Positions 63,701 to 63,944 are shown, counted from the stretch's first letter. The stretch is DNA of 64,000 bases from Aldrovandia affinis (GCA_029706075.1 JAINUG010000055.1:5575839-5639838), one strand, 5' to 3'. Notes: generated by a model not told the origin, from the sequence alone. A program made the numbers and translations.

Positions 63701-63944
63701 CTCTGTCTCTGTCTCTGTCTCTGTCTCTGCCTCTGCCTCTGCCTCTGCCTCTGCCTCTGCCTCTGCCTCTGCCTCTGCCTCTGCCTCTGCCTCTGCCTCT
63801 CTGCAGCGGAGTTCAATATTTGGACGCGGGAGGCGGGGGCTGGAGGTCTGTCCATCGCAGTGGAAGGGCCCAGTCGAGCAGAGCTTTCCTTCGAGGACAG
63901 GAAGGACGGGTCCTGTGGGGTCTCCTACATCGCCCAGGAGCCTG
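7263..63944 (+). CDS. flnc: Filamin C-like actin cross-linking protein, partial gene (exons 2-41)
   Basis: Forty exons join in one frame: 7263-7511, 8180-8277, 9448-9595, 13056-13174, 13996-14070, 14529-14691, 15855-16055, 22702-22839, 23832-23958, 26928-27064, 27497-27690, 27899-28012, 29728-29871, 31605-31728, 32358-32518, 33257-33347, 33940-34109, 34376-34493, 35493-35755, 37208-37805, 39090-39263, 39496-39658, 40722-40882, 42552-42719, 45845-45968, 46428-46581, 47405-47594, 48034-48281, 48738-48836, 50115-50217, 51221-51361, 55065-55193, 56140-56313, 56565-56723, 57734-57937, 59237-59389, 60662-60784, 62277-62453, 63329-63595, 63807-63944. The product is CH1 end, CH2, Ig repeats 1-15, hinge 1, repeats 16-20 and part of 21. 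Filamins dimerise through repeat 24 (not in the window), cross-link actin and anchor membrane receptors. Assignment to filamin C rests on remembered family sequence: [23 protein letters not shown], the 33-residue hinge exon and the repeat-20 insertion. No stop or frameshift is seen, so the gene looks intact. The first exon and 3' end are outside. Confidence 0.93.
7546..7796 (-). mobile_element. tRNA-derived SINE, family 1 (V-SINE/DANA-like tail)
   Basis: It runs from GTTTAGCAGACGCTCTTACG through the middle section (ATACAATCCATTT, CAGGTTAAGTACC) to TATACTACACTGCC, the reversed head. It lies head to head with another copy at 7950 in intron 2. Confidence 0.85.
7950..8155 (+). mobile_element. tRNA-derived SINE, family 1
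   Basis: The head is GGTGGCAGCGTAGCATAACC, box B is GGTTGCAGGTTTGTG, and the body is GTACCCTTGAGC to AAGTCCCTCTGGATGAGC. Together with the 7546 copy it fills most of intron 2 (7512-8179). Confidence 0.85.
8180..8277 (+). CDS. flnc: flnc exon 3: CH2 middle
   Basis: 98 nt from TTTTTATAG to GTGAGC, phase 1 to phase 0. It encodes [11 protein letters not shown] followed by [16 protein letters not shown], the central helices of the second calponin-homology domain. Confidence 0.97.
8278..9447 (+). other. flnc intron 3
   Basis: 1170 bp. Two internally similar stretches of about 80-200 bp mention CACGTGAATGTCCAC and CACATGAGTGTCCAC around 8935 and 9197, each followed by GTAGAAGCAGTAAGGGT-like sequence. 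This suggests a degraded tandem duplication. Nothing else is recognised. Confidence 0.6.
9448..9595 (+). CDS. flnc: flnc exon 4: CH2 end and start of Ig repeat 1
   Basis: 148 nt, phase 0 to phase 1, donor GTATGG. It encodes [20 protein letters not shown] and [12 protein letters not shown], the end of CH2. It then gives [12 protein letters not shown], the first strand of repeat 1. Confidence 0.97.
9990..10197. mobile_element. Palindromic MITE-like repeat, CCAGTCCTGGAGG type
   Basis: It begins TAGTCCTGGAGGACC and ends GGCCCTCCAGGACTGGAG, so the ends are inverted. Relatives lie at 14091, 21765, 23221, 36084 and 61483. Confidence 0.65.
10975..11275. mobile_element. Inverted-repeat element, CCCTATGTTCCC type
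   Basis: The first 27 nt (10975-11001) are the exact reverse complement of the last 27 (11249-11275). The word CCCTATGTTCCC recurs inside (about 11039-11065). This looks like a MITE with compound terminal repeats. Confidence 0.7.
12085..12470 (+). mobile_element. Probable tRNA-derived SINE
   Basis: Box B-like GGGTTCGAATCCGTG at about 12126 follows a tRNA-like head. The body contains CACTGTTGGACTTG and CTCCTGGCCGAGTG and ends in an ACGATTGGCGGTTCC segment. The family limits are uncertain. Confidence 0.5.
13056..13174 (+). CDS. flnc: flnc exon 5: Ig repeat 1
   Basis: 119 nt, phase 1 to phase 0. It encodes [19 protein letters not shown] and [12 protein letters not shown]. The usual A-E-F-T-V strand motif reads A-I-F-T-V here. 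The donor GTTGGT is weak, but it gives the only frame continuous with exon 6. Confidence 0.93.
13175..13995 (+). other. flnc intron 5
   Basis: 821 bp. A segment near 13205-13290 (AGACACAAA, GGAAAATGAACAGAAGG) recurs at about 13645-13720. It is a degraded direct duplication about 440 bp apart. Nothing else is recognised. Confidence 0.6.
13996..14070 (+). CDS. flnc: flnc exon 6: Ig repeat 1
   Basis: 75 nt, phase 0 on both sides, between CTCACAG and GTAAAC. It encodes [19 protein letters not shown] and MGPHK. This corresponds to the short repeat-1 exon of vertebrate filamins. Confidence 0.94.
14091..14239. mobile_element. Palindromic MITE-like repeat in intron 6
   Basis: The ends GGGGTGGCCAACCACTGG and CCAGGGTTGGCCATCCC are inverted repeats. 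The element fills a third of intron 6 (14071-14528); the rest shows nothing. Confidence 0.65.
14529..14691 (+). CDS. flnc: flnc exon 7: end of repeat 1, start of repeat 2
   Basis: 163 nt, phase 0 to 1. It encodes [19 protein letters not shown] (end of repeat 1) and [16 protein letters not shown] to HFDIYTAG (repeat 2). The donor GTCTGT deviates from GTRAGT but fits the phase of exon 8. Confidence 0.94.
15162..15618. mobile_element. hAT-like MITE, CAGGGGTTCCCAAACT ends
   Basis: It starts CAGGGGTTCCCAAACTGA and ends CTGAGTTTGGGAACCCCTTG, a near-perfect inverted repeat in intron 7. It is directly followed by another palindromic element. Confidence 0.7.
15622..15785. mobile_element. Palindromic MITE, GGTGTCCAATCTTATC type
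   Basis: The arms GTGCAGGTTTTTGTTCTAGC and GGGCTAGAACAAAAGCCTGC are inverted. The same family occurs at 36392 and 43162. It ends about 70 bp upstream of exon 8. Confidence 0.75.
15855..16055 (+). CDS. flnc: flnc exon 8: Ig repeat 2
   Basis: 201 nt, phase 1 to 1. It encodes [35 protein letters not shown] and [24 protein letters not shown] resembles filamin C more than A. The donor is GTACCC. It is followed by the largest intron in the window. Confidence 0.95.
16123..17324 (-). mobile_element. Tc1-like transposon, inactive
   Basis: The terminal inverted repeats start CACTGCCCGTCCAAAG (left) and, on the minus strand, CACTGCCTGGCCAAAAG (right). Both are flanked by TA, the Tc1/mariner target. 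The minus strand encodes pieces of a transposase. The right TIR lies next to a TATA microsatellite (17325-17350). Confidence 0.9.
16180..17167 (-). pseudogene. Tc1-type transposase pseudogene
   Basis: It starts [20 protein letters not shown] (helix-turn-helix region, 17167 downward). It continues with [11 protein letters not shown] (first catalytic Asp), [10 protein letters not shown] (second) and [18 protein letters not shown] (third). The pieces lie in different frames with stops between them, so it is dead. It does not belong to the host gene. Confidence 0.85.
21765..21958. mobile_element. Palindromic MITE-like repeat, CCAGTCCTGGAGG type
   Basis: It begins GGGATGTCCGACTCCAGTCC and ends CTGGAGTTTGAATCCCCTG, inverted. 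Same family as 9990. Confidence 0.65.
22702..22839 (+). CDS. flnc: flnc exon 9: Ig repeat 3
   Basis: 138 nt after TCTTTCAG, donor GTGAGT. It encodes [19 protein letters not shown], then [14 protein letters not shown] and [18 protein letters not shown] is the conserved start of repeat 3. The first codon of exon 10 (K) is split across the junction. Confidence 0.95.
23221..23402. mobile_element. Palindromic repeat, diverged CCTGGAGGGC type
   Basis: The left end is GATCCTGGAGGGCTACAAGC and the right end CTCTCCAGGATCGGATTTTG, inverted, with a VNTR-free centre. Confidence 0.5.
23641..23770. mobile_element. Small inverted-repeat element, uninterrupted copy
   Basis: The ends TGGTGGAGCTAC and GGTAGCTCCACC are inverted, and the interior has TGATTTG-ACCAATCAAAA and GATTGGTCCAAATCAGTG. 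A related copy in intron 31 (about 50558-50990) is split by a hAT-like MITE; this one shows the empty site GTAGCTCC (23742-23749). Confidence 0.7.
23832..23958 (+). CDS. flnc: flnc exon 10: Ig repeat 3
   Basis: 127 nt. It encodes [20 protein letters not shown] and [17 protein letters not shown]. It ends in phase 2 before GTGAGG, so the next serine of the SPFEV strand is split. Confidence 0.95.
23985..24195. repeat. CT-rich minisatellite, CCTAAACACACTGAATCTTG unit
   Basis: The word CTAAACAC(A/T)CTGA recurs near 23988, 24048, 24092 and 24168, separated by CTCTCTCC runs. It begins about 25 bp after the exon 10 donor. Confidence 0.8.
24546..25359 (-). mobile_element. Tc1-like element, internally deleted
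   Basis: Flanked by TA. The left end is CACTACCGGTCAAAAGTTTT and the right end TTTCACCGGTAGTG. Inverted repeats extend about 110 bp (TTCAAGTCCAGTGAATAACC against its complement near 25280). The minus strand keeps a short transposase N-terminal piece (25032-25220, [18 protein letters not shown]). At about 0.8 kb it cannot be autonomous. Confidence 0.88.
26389..26455 (-). mobile_element. SINE tail fragment
   Basis: The reversed fish SINE 3' tail: TTTACATTGTTATTTAGCAG followed by ACGTTCTTGTCC. Confidence 0.6.
26928..27064 (+). CDS. flnc: flnc exon 11: end of repeat 3, start of repeat 4
   Basis: 137 nt after TCTGCAG, donor GTGAGT. It encodes [20 protein letters not shown] and [27 protein letters not shown] is filamin C-like. 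Confidence 0.96.
27213..27394 (-). mobile_element. tRNA-derived SINE, family 1
   Basis: It fills nearly half of intron 11 (27065-27496). Tail words TTTTGCAGAAGCTCTTATCC come first and the reversed head CATTATACTACCCTGCCACC last. Confidence 0.8.
27497..27690 (+). CDS. flnc: flnc exon 12: Ig repeat 4
   Basis: 194 nt, phase 1 to 0. It encodes [38 protein letters not shown] and [20 protein letters not shown] and GEYAVHV are conserved repeat-4 motifs, and CDDEDI matches filamin C. Confidence 0.97.
27899..28012 (+). CDS. flnc: flnc exon 13: Ig repeat 5
   Basis: 114 nt, phase 0 on both sides. It encodes [20 protein letters not shown] and [18 protein letters not shown]. The preceding intron is short (208 bp). 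Confidence 0.96.
28013..29727 (+). other. flnc intron 13
   Basis: 1715 bp: a purine-rich stretch (28064-28260, GAGGGAGAGAAAGAGG words), a [12 protein letters not shown] patch (28690-28810), an AT-rich patch (29030-29130) and a family-2 SINE (29400-29550). Confidence 0.7.
29400..29550 (-). mobile_element. tRNA-derived SINE, family 2
   Basis: The tail GCCATTTAGCAGGCGC and the reversed box B GGGAATCGAACCCACAACC followed by reversed box A CTACCTATTGAGCCACACAG match the 3589 copy. Confidence 0.85.
29728..29871 (+). CDS. flnc: flnc exon 14: Ig repeat 5
   Basis: 144 nt, phase 0 on both sides, donor GTAAGC. It encodes [39 protein letters not shown] and VPSSPFR. Confidence 0.96.
29872..31604 (+). 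other. flnc intron 14
   Basis: 1733 bp. AT-rich (30060-30500 especially), with a hAT-like MITE at 30622-30837 and a T-rich run at 31450-31480. Nothing else is recognised. Confidence 0.65.
30622..30837. mobile_element. hAT-like MITE, TAGGGCTGTGACGGTAT type
   Basis: It begins TAGGGGTGTGATGGTATACC and ends ATACCGTCACAGCCCTA, inverted. A truncated relative lies at 42106-42197. Confidence 0.8.
31605..31728 (+). CDS. flnc: flnc exon 15: Ig repeat 6
   Basis: 124 nt. It encodes [20 protein letters not shown] and [19 protein letters not shown], ending in phase 1 before GTGACT. KANEP matches filamin C. Confidence 0.96.
32079..32316. mobile_element. hAT-like MITE close to exon 16
   Basis: It begins CAGGGCTACGCAATTAGCGG and ends AAATGAATAGCCCTG, inverted. 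It is flanked by the imperfect 8-bp pair CTTTAGAG / CTTCAGAG. It occupies over a third of intron 15 (31729-32357). Confidence 0.8.
32358..32518 (+). CDS. flnc: flnc exon 16: Ig repeat 6
   Basis: 161 nt, phase 1 to 0. It encodes [39 protein letters not shown] and [10 protein letters not shown] hAT-like MITE ends about 34 bp upstream of the exon. Confidence 0.96.
32567..32842. mobile_element. hAT-like MITE with 8-bp target duplication
   Basis: It begins TAGGGATGTTAATGATTAAT and ends AAAATTAGCATCCCTA. A perfect GTTTAGAT occurs on both sides (32559-32566 and 32843-32850). It lies in intron 16 (32519-33256); the rest of that intron shows nothing. Confidence 0.88.
33257..33347 (+). CDS. flnc: flnc exon 17: end of repeat 6, start of repeat 7
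   Basis: 91 nt, phase 0 to 1. It encodes [20 protein letters not shown] and [11 protein letters not shown]. Confidence 0.95.
33541..33832 (-). mobile_element. tRNA-derived SINE, family 1, interrupted
   Basis: It holds the reversed middle (ATATAATCCATTTAAAC, CAGGTTGAGTACCTTGCTC) and the reversed head (CCCCTAACCATTATATTACAG). Between them is about 140 bp (33645-33785) rich in GTTATGACAG and GTCATG words, a separate insertion or minisatellite. It makes up half of intron 17. Confidence 0.7.
33940..34109 (+). CDS. flnc: flnc exon 18: Ig repeat 7
   Basis: 170 nt. It encodes [39 protein letters not shown] and [21 protein letters not shown] is characteristic of filamin C. The donor GTGTGC is weak but in phase. 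Confidence 0.95.
34376..34493 (+). CDS. flnc: flnc exon 19: end of repeat 7, start of repeat 8
   Basis: 118 nt after CCGCAG, donor GTGAGT. It encodes [20 protein letters not shown] and [14 protein letters not shown]. It ends one base into a codon that exon 20 completes. Confidence 0.95.
34494..35492 (+). other. flnc intron 19
   Basis: 999 bp, AT-rich in its centre (ATTATTATTAATAATATC at 34953). Its last 200 bp contain a duplicate of the exon 20 acceptor (see the repeat at 35315). No mobile element is recognised. Confidence 0.65.
35315..35336 (+). repeat. Decoy copy of the exon 20 3' splice site
   Basis: 22 nt identical to 35490-35511, which span CAG and the first 19 nt of exon 20. The sequence before it (CCCCCTGAATTT) and after it (CCAGCA) is also similar. 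In the exon 20 frame it would meet a TGA at once (GAA TGA). Confidence 0.85.
35493..35755 (+). CDS. flnc: flnc exon 20: Ig repeat 8
   Basis: 263 nt after ACTGCAG, donor GTACGT. It encodes [39 protein letters not shown] and [17 protein letters not shown]. An exact copy of its first 19 nt plus acceptor lies 175 bp upstream. Confidence 0.96.
36084..36190. mobile_element. MITE-like fragment, CCAGTCCTGGAGG type
   Basis: It begins GGGATGCCCAACTCCAGTCC followed by TGGAGGGCCGGTG. The second arm is not clear. Confidence 0.5.
36392..36533. mobile_element. Palindromic MITE, GGTGTCCAATCTTATC type
   Basis: It begins CAGGGGTGTCCAATTTTACC and ends CGGATTAGACTGTACACCCC then TG. The flanks CTCTATGA / CTCCATGC could be a decayed 8-bp duplication. 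Confidence 0.75.
36582..37132. mobile_element. Inverted-repeat DNA element upstream of exon 21
   Basis: The left end GGCCGTGGCCGAAACC with CCCTATTCCCTAT is the inverse of the right end AATAGGGAATAGGGAG with GGTTTCGGACACGGCC. It is about 550 bp long, includes a poly(A) run (36713-36733), and ends about 75 bp before exon 21. Confidence 0.8.
37208..37805 (+). CDS. flnc: flnc exon 21: repeats 9 and 10, start of 11
   Basis: A long exon of 598 nt (199 codons and one base), donor GTAAAC. It encodes [20 protein letters not shown], the whole of repeat 9 to [10 protein letters not shown], repeat 10 ([18 protein letters not shown] to [15 protein letters not shown]) and [14 protein letters not shown]. 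Vertebrate filamins keep a similar fused exon here. It is G+C-rich compared with the introns. Confidence 0.98.
38358..38734 (-). mobile_element. tRNA-derived SINE, family 3
   Basis: On the minus strand the head GGGTGGCGTAACGGTCAAAG (box A) and GCGGTTCGAAACCTGG (box B) are followed by a GC-rich body. GAGCAGT flanks it on both sides (38351-38357, 38735-38741), a possible short target duplication. It is related to 55469 and 59981. Confidence 0.8.
38811..39026 (+). mobile_element. tRNA-derived SINE, family 1, nearly complete
   Basis: The head is GCAGTGTAGTATAATGGC, box B GGTTGCAGGTTCGTTTCCC, the body GTACCCTTGAGCAAAGGTAC, and the tail AAGTCGCTCTGGATAAGACC. It is the best-preserved family-1 copy and ends about 60 bp before exon 22. 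Confidence 0.9.
39090..39263 (+). CDS. flnc: flnc exon 22: Ig repeat 11
   Basis: 174 nt, phase 1 to 1. It encodes [20 protein letters not shown] and [16 protein letters not shown]. The start [10 protein letters not shown] is nearly invariant in filamins. The donor is GTACGA. Confidence 0.96.
39496..39658 (+). CDS. flnc: flnc exon 23: end of repeat 11, start of repeat 12
   Basis: 163 nt. It encodes [38 protein letters not shown] and [11 protein letters not shown]. The last strand differs from the usual RFTVETR. It ends in phase 2. Confidence 0.94.
39717..39912 (-). mobile_element. tRNA-derived SINE, family 1
   Basis: The reversed tail GGCATTTAGCAGGCGCTC, the middle TACAATCCATTTATACAGC, and the reversed head CCACTACACTACTCTGCC. 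Confidence 0.85.
40137..40347. mobile_element. hAT-like MITE with perfect 8-bp target duplication
   Basis: It begins CAGTGGCGGCGCCAG and ends CTGGCGCCGCCCCTG. TCTGGGAG is found directly on both sides (40129-40136, 40348-40355). Confidence 0.9.
40396..40449 (+). mobile_element. SINE tail fragment
   Basis: GTGGATAAGAGCGTCTGCTG followed by AATG repeats, the 3' tail shared by family-1 SINEs. Confidence 0.7.
40722..40882 (+). CDS. flnc: flnc exon 24: Ig repeat 12
   Basis: 161 nt after CTTGGCAG, donor GTAAGG. It encodes [39 protein letters not shown] and [14 protein letters not shown]. Confidence 0.97.
42106..42197. mobile_element. Truncated hAT-like MITE
   Basis: TTTTAGCTTAAAAACTGATA, GATATACCGAAAACCGTGAT and CATACCGTCACAGCCCTA match the right half of the 30622 element. 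Confidence 0.75.
42333..42502 (+). mobile_element. SINE tails, family 1, two in tandem
   Basis: GTAAGTTGCTTTGGATAAAA at 42333, then CTGTATAAATGGATTGTATG and AAGTCACTCTGGATAAGAGC. Two tail copies lie one after the other, about 50 bp before exon 25. Confidence 0.7.
42552..42719 (+). CDS. flnc: flnc exon 25: end of repeat 12, start of repeat 13
   Basis: 168 nt, donor GTGAGC. It encodes [20 protein letters not shown] and [24 protein letters not shown] and GVRA-PQ-FTVDCS are filamin C-type. Confidence 0.96.
43162..43349. mobile_element. Palindromic MITE, GGTGTCCAATCTTATC type
   Basis: It begins CAGGGGTGTCCAGTCTTATC and ends GATAAGATTGGATACCCTTG. The arms continue as GGGTGCAGGTTTTTGTCCTA and its inverse for about 80 bp. 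The flanks GTCTAAAG / TTCTAAAA resemble a decayed 8-bp duplication. Confidence 0.85.
43753..43895. mobile_element. Inverted-repeat element, CTGATCCTAGATCAG motif
   Basis: GGGCCCGTATTTACAAAGC at the start and ACTGATCCTAGATCAG at both the left and right parts. This type is common in fish introns. The limits are approximate. Confidence 0.55.
45845..45968 (+). CDS. flnc: flnc exon 26: Ig repeat 13
   Basis: 124 nt. It encodes [20 protein letters not shown] and [24 protein letters not shown] is the filamin C form; A has ISVLYGDEEVPR. It ends in phase 2 before GTGACA. Confidence 0.96.
45969..46427 (+). other. flnc intron 26
   Basis: 459 bp. Poly(A) run at 46148-46174 and a CCTCCC-rich stretch near the end. 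No element or gene is recognised. Confidence 0.65.
46428..46581 (+). CDS. flnc: flnc exon 27: end of repeat 13, start of repeat 14
   Basis: 154 nt after CCTGCAG, donor GTGAGT. It encodes [20 protein letters not shown] and [20 protein letters not shown]. Confidence 0.96.
46582..47404 (+). other. flnc intron 27
   Basis: 823 bp with a polypyrimidine stretch (46645-46762, CCCTCC/CTTCC words). A GAAAGG-GAGAACG(A/G)GA word flanks it on both sides (46589 and 46769), suggesting a local duplication. Nothing else is recognised. Confidence 0.65.
47405..47594 (+). CDS. flnc: flnc exon 28: Ig repeat 14, start of repeat 15
   Basis: 190 nt after CTTCCAG, donor GTAAGA. It encodes [39 protein letters not shown] and NASKCTVA. 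Joining to exon 29 omits the SIGGHG segment found in mammalian repeat 15. Confidence 0.96.
47625..47790 (+). repeat. Polypyrimidine tract in intron 28
   Basis: About 165 nt of CCCTCC, CTTCC and TTCTC words with almost no purines. It covers over a third of intron 28 (47595-48033) and could form triplex DNA. A TGTGTG run follows at 47921-47941. Confidence 0.85.
48034..48281 (+). CDS. flnc: flnc exon 29: Ig repeat 15
   Basis: 248 nt, donor GTGAGC. It encodes [38 protein letters not shown] sequence (here [19 protein letters not shown]) and VPRSPFQVI. Repeat 15 ends here and hinge 1 begins in the next exon. Confidence 0.96.
48345..48538. repeat. (GTGTGC)n/(GT)n satellite in intron 29
   Basis: Mixed GTGTGCGTGT and GTGCGCGTGT words. 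It creates artificial Cys/Val/Arg and His/Thr/Arg reading frames. It is followed directly by the segment shared with intron 39. Confidence 0.95.
48542..48737 (+). repeat. Purine-rich segment shared with intron 39 (copy 1)
   Basis: About 195 bp from GCAGAGTGTGAGGGG to CCTCCCCAG, very similar to 62643-62838. This copy ends at the acceptor of hinge exon 30, so the shared part includes TAACCTGCAC, the pyrimidines and AG. Confidence 0.9.
48738..48836 (+). CDS. flnc: flnc exon 30: hinge 1 with polyglutamine
   Basis: 99 nt, phase 0 on both sides, so it can be skipped without a frameshift. It starts ATDEAPLV (compare the ATEEP start of mammalian filamin C hinge 1). It continues with 12 glutamines encoded by pure CAG (48762-48797) and ends [13 protein letters not shown] before GTACAG. 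A 33-residue hinge-1 segment is also alternatively spliced in human filamin C, to my knowledge. The polyglutamine is not typical of the family. Confidence 0.88.
48762..48797 (+). repeat. (CAG)12 in the hinge-1 exon
   Basis: Twelve uninterrupted CAG codons (polyglutamine) inside exon 30. Pure codon use makes replication slippage likely. Confidence 0.98.
48837..50114 (+). other. flnc intron 30
   Basis: 1278 bp. It contains a run of CACTGATCACTGA-like words (48945-49075), a CTGT run (49374-49398), CT repeats (49570-49600) and a segment CTCTCCATCTGTGAGCTGCA (49593) that also occurs in intron 10 (24369). No gene is recognised. Confidence 0.65.
48945..49075. repeat. Degenerate CACTGATCACTG minisatellite
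   Basis: About a dozen imperfect copies of CACTGATCA or CACTGGTCA, about 110 bp after the hinge-exon donor. Confidence 0.75.
50115..50217 (+). CDS. flnc: flnc exon 31: end of hinge 1, start of repeat 16
   Basis: 103 nt, phase 0 to 1. It encodes [20 protein letters not shown] and [18 protein letters not shown]-(D/N)-(M/L)-VIPF-KG marks the start of repeat 16. Confidence 0.95.
50558..50990. mobile_element. Small inverted-repeat element split by a MITE
   Basis: The left part (to 50669) has TGACTTATTTGAACC and GATTGGTTCAAATCAGTG, and the right part (from 50957) GTAGCGCCACCCATTTTTGG. It is homologous to 23641-23770, with the MITE 50670-50956 inserted. It lies in intron 31 (50218-51220), which otherwise shows nothing. 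Confidence 0.75.
50670..50956. mobile_element. hAT-like MITE, nested, with 8-bp target duplication
   Basis: It begins CAGAGGCGTAGCGTGGGG and ends CCCACGCTACGCCACTG. GTAGCGCC directly flanks both sides (50662-50669, 50957-50964). An inner palindrome starts GTCCCCAACCTTTTTTGCAC (50767) and ends GTGCAAAAAAGGTTGGG (50913), a second MITE inside it. Confidence 0.92.
51221..51361 (+). CDS. flnc: flnc exon 32: Ig repeat 16
   Basis: 141 nt. It encodes [40 protein letters not shown] and NGAHIP. The donor GTCTGC is weak but the only one in phase. Confidence 0.95.
52554..54151 (+). mobile_element. Tc1-like transposon with long TIRs, inactive
   Basis: Flanked by TA on both sides. The left end is CAATGGGGGAAATAAGTATT; the right end is its inverse, ACTTATTTTCCCCATTG. 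The inverted repeats run about 195 bp with few differences (compare 52554-52750 with 53955-54151). The high TIR similarity suggests a fairly recent insertion. It landed in the AT-rich tail side of a family-2 SINE. Confidence 0.92.
52927..53939 (+). pseudogene. Tc1-type transposase pseudogene
   Basis: The N-terminus [20 protein letters not shown] and the [20 protein letters not shown] helix-turn-helix are intact to about 53240. [13 protein letters not shown] (first Asp), [14 protein letters not shown] (second) and SPDLKPN (near the third residue) follow in shifted frames. It ends at NKGFSTKY and stop (53939). At least three indels break it, near 53240, 53460 and 53750. Confidence 0.88.
54160..54293 (-). 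mobile_element. tRNA-derived SINE, family 2
   Basis: ATATGCCATTTAGC (reversed tail), GGGAATTGAACCCACAACC (reversed box B) and CATGCTCTACAGAGCC (reversed, shortened box A). It lies next to the Tc1-like element. Confidence 0.8.
54540..54640. repeat. Tandem duplication, unit about 54 bp
   Basis: GCATCCTGTTAAGGC and CTAGTGTGTGGATGAGCCCC occur twice in order (54540 and 54591). Confidence 0.85.
55065..55193 (+). CDS. flnc: flnc exon 33: end of repeat 16, start of repeat 17
   Basis: 129 nt after TTTCCAG, donor GTGAGC. It encodes [20 protein letters not shown] and [14 protein letters not shown]. The split codon reads GAG (E), whereas most filamins have G before SPLQFYV. Confidence 0.95.
55194..56139 (+). 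other. flnc intron 33
   Basis: 946 bp, nearly half of it the SINE 55469-55877. The remainder shows nothing recognised. Confidence 0.7.
55469..55877 (+). mobile_element. tRNA-derived SINE, family 3, with 16-bp target duplication
   Basis: AAAGAAGGACCATCCA is found on both sides (55453-55468 and 55878-55893). The head is GGGTGGCATAACGGTAAAGG (box A). The body is GC-rich, the 3' part has TAATAGAGGGTACAATTTGC, and it ends in an A-rich stretch. Related to 59981. Confidence 0.92.
56140..56313 (+). CDS. flnc: flnc exon 34: Ig repeat 17
   Basis: 174 nt, donor GTACGT. It encodes [40 protein letters not shown] and [12 protein letters not shown]. Confidence 0.97.
56565..56723 (+). CDS. flnc: flnc exon 35: Ig repeat 18
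   Basis: 159 nt, donor GTAAGA. It encodes [40 protein letters not shown] and [12 protein letters not shown]. Usual filamins start this exon (D)DSMR-S; here it is EDNRRKS. Confidence 0.96.
56724..57733 (+). other. flnc intron 35
   Basis: 1010 bp. After the minisatellite it shows GAATGAATGA words (57461-57505) and a CCTTCTCCC pyrimidine run before exon 36. No gene is recognised. Confidence 0.65.
56735..56925. repeat. Minisatellite, TACTTAATTACGTACTTACC-like unit
   Basis: About ten imperfect units of 14-20 bp (CTTAATTACG, CTTAATTATG, GTACTTAC words), starting about 12 bp after the exon 35 donor. Confidence 0.85.
57734..57937 (+). CDS. flnc: flnc exon 36: end of repeat 18, start of repeat 19
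   Basis: 204 nt, donor GTGAGG. It encodes [40 protein letters not shown] and [20 protein letters not shown]. Confidence 0.97.
57938..59236 (+). other. flnc intron 36
   Basis: 1299 bp. A family-1 SINE at 58208-58372 and TTGATTGGTT words near the end (59150-59225). The remainder shows nothing recognised. Confidence 0.65.
58208..58372 (+). mobile_element. tRNA-derived SINE, family 1, truncated
   Basis: GCCAGTGTAGTGTAACGGTG (box A), a short box B region, TACCCTCGAGCAAAGGTATT, and the tail GTGTCTGCTAAATGCCC. Confidence 0.8.
59237..59389 (+). CDS. flnc: flnc exon 37: Ig repeat 19
   Basis: 153 nt, donor GTACCA. It encodes [39 protein letters not shown] and [24 protein letters not shown] is invariant in filamins. 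Repeat 19 is an integrin-binding repeat in the family. Confidence 0.97.
59390..60661 (+). other. flnc intron 37
   Basis: 1272 bp. A SINE at 59981-60373 and a possible retroelement end at 60560-60595 (AAATAAAAATC followed by AAATTGATTGGTTGATG). 59390-59970 shows only a weak CCTTGAGGGGGCTGGTG relative of the palindromic repeats (59785). Confidence 0.6.
59981..60373 (+). mobile_element. tRNA-derived SINE, family 3, with 14-bp target duplication
   Basis: GAAAGCGTCAGATC is found on both sides (59967-59980 and 60374-60387). The head is GGGGCGCAGCAGATAGCGTA, box A AGCGTAGCGGTCTAATGC, and the 3' part AATAGAGGGTATAATTGGC with an A-rich end. Confidence 0.92.
60662..60784 (+). CDS. flnc: flnc exon 38: end of repeat 19, start of repeat 20
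   Basis: 123 nt, donor GTAAGA. It encodes [20 protein letters not shown] and [34 protein letters not shown] is the filamin C form. It ends in phase 1 and can join in frame either to exon 39 or directly to exon 40. Confidence 0.96.
60785..62276 (+). other. flnc intron 38
   Basis: 1492 bp. An inverted repeat lies at 61483-61686, and a long CTCTCT pyrimidine tract precedes exon 39 (62216-62272). The rest shows nothing recognised. Confidence 0.65.
61483..61686. mobile_element. Palindromic MITE-like repeat
   Basis: It begins CAGGGGTAGGGAACGCTGGT and ends CCAGAGTTGAGAAACCCCTG, inverted at the ends. Confidence 0.6.
62277..62453 (+). CDS. flnc: flnc exon 39: filamin C-type insertion in repeat 20
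   Basis: 177 nt between a long pyrimidine tract with CTGTAG and the donor GTGCGT, phase 1 on both sides (59 residues). It lies at the same splice junction, after CDLNLKIP, where mammalian filamin C carries a unique insertion of about 80 residues. Its first residues, [15 protein letters not shown], resemble the mammalian start (W-F, then Q-E-x-L). The rest is Gly/Ser/Arg-rich with little resemblance ([15 protein letters not shown]). It may be constitutive, alternatively spliced or decaying; sequence alone cannot tell. Confidence 0.65.
62536..62640. repeat. (TGTGTGTC)n and (GTGTGC)n satellite in intron 39
   Basis: GTGTGTCT words repeat about eight times, then GTGTGCGTGT. It is followed directly by the segment shared with intron 29. 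Confidence 0.95.
62643..62838 (+). repeat. Purine-rich segment shared with intron 29 (copy 2)
   Basis: Very similar to 48542-48737, including TAACCTGCAC, the pyrimidine run and CCTCCCCAG. Here TAATGAATAATG follows, not an exon, and similarity stops at that point. Confidence 0.9.
63115..63326 (+). repeat. Polypyrimidine tract of exon 40, with an 18-bp tandem repeat
   Basis: About 210 nt of CTCC/CTTCC. The unit CTCCTCTTCTCCTCCCCC occurs about three times (63269-63323), directly before TCTCAG. It is the splice-site pyrimidine tract of exon 40. Confidence 0.9.
63329..63595 (+). CDS. flnc: flnc exon 40: Ig repeat 20, start of repeat 21
   Basis: 267 nt, donor GTAAGA. It encodes [60 protein letters not shown] and [25 protein letters not shown] is invariant between repeats 20 and 21. 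Confidence 0.97.
63665..63796 (+). repeat. (CTCTGT)10(CTCTGC)12 hexanucleotide satellite
   Basis: Ten CTCTGT units (63665-63724) then twelve CTCTGC units (63725-63796). They run into CTCTCTGCAG, the acceptor of exon 41. It fills about 60% of the 211-bp intron 40 and gives an artificial Arg/Gln frame on the minus strand. Confidence 0.98.
63807..63944 (+). CDS. flnc: flnc exon 41: Ig repeat 21 (last exon seen)
   Basis: 138 nt after CTCTGCAG, donor GTACGA. It encodes [20 protein letters not shown] and [20 protein letters not shown]. The remainder of repeat 21, a main integrin- and partner-binding repeat in the family, is beyond the window. Confidence 0.96.

Noticed and set aside
63649..63855. 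Minus-strand Arg/Gln repeat frame
   Set aside because: Translation of the hexanucleotide satellite.
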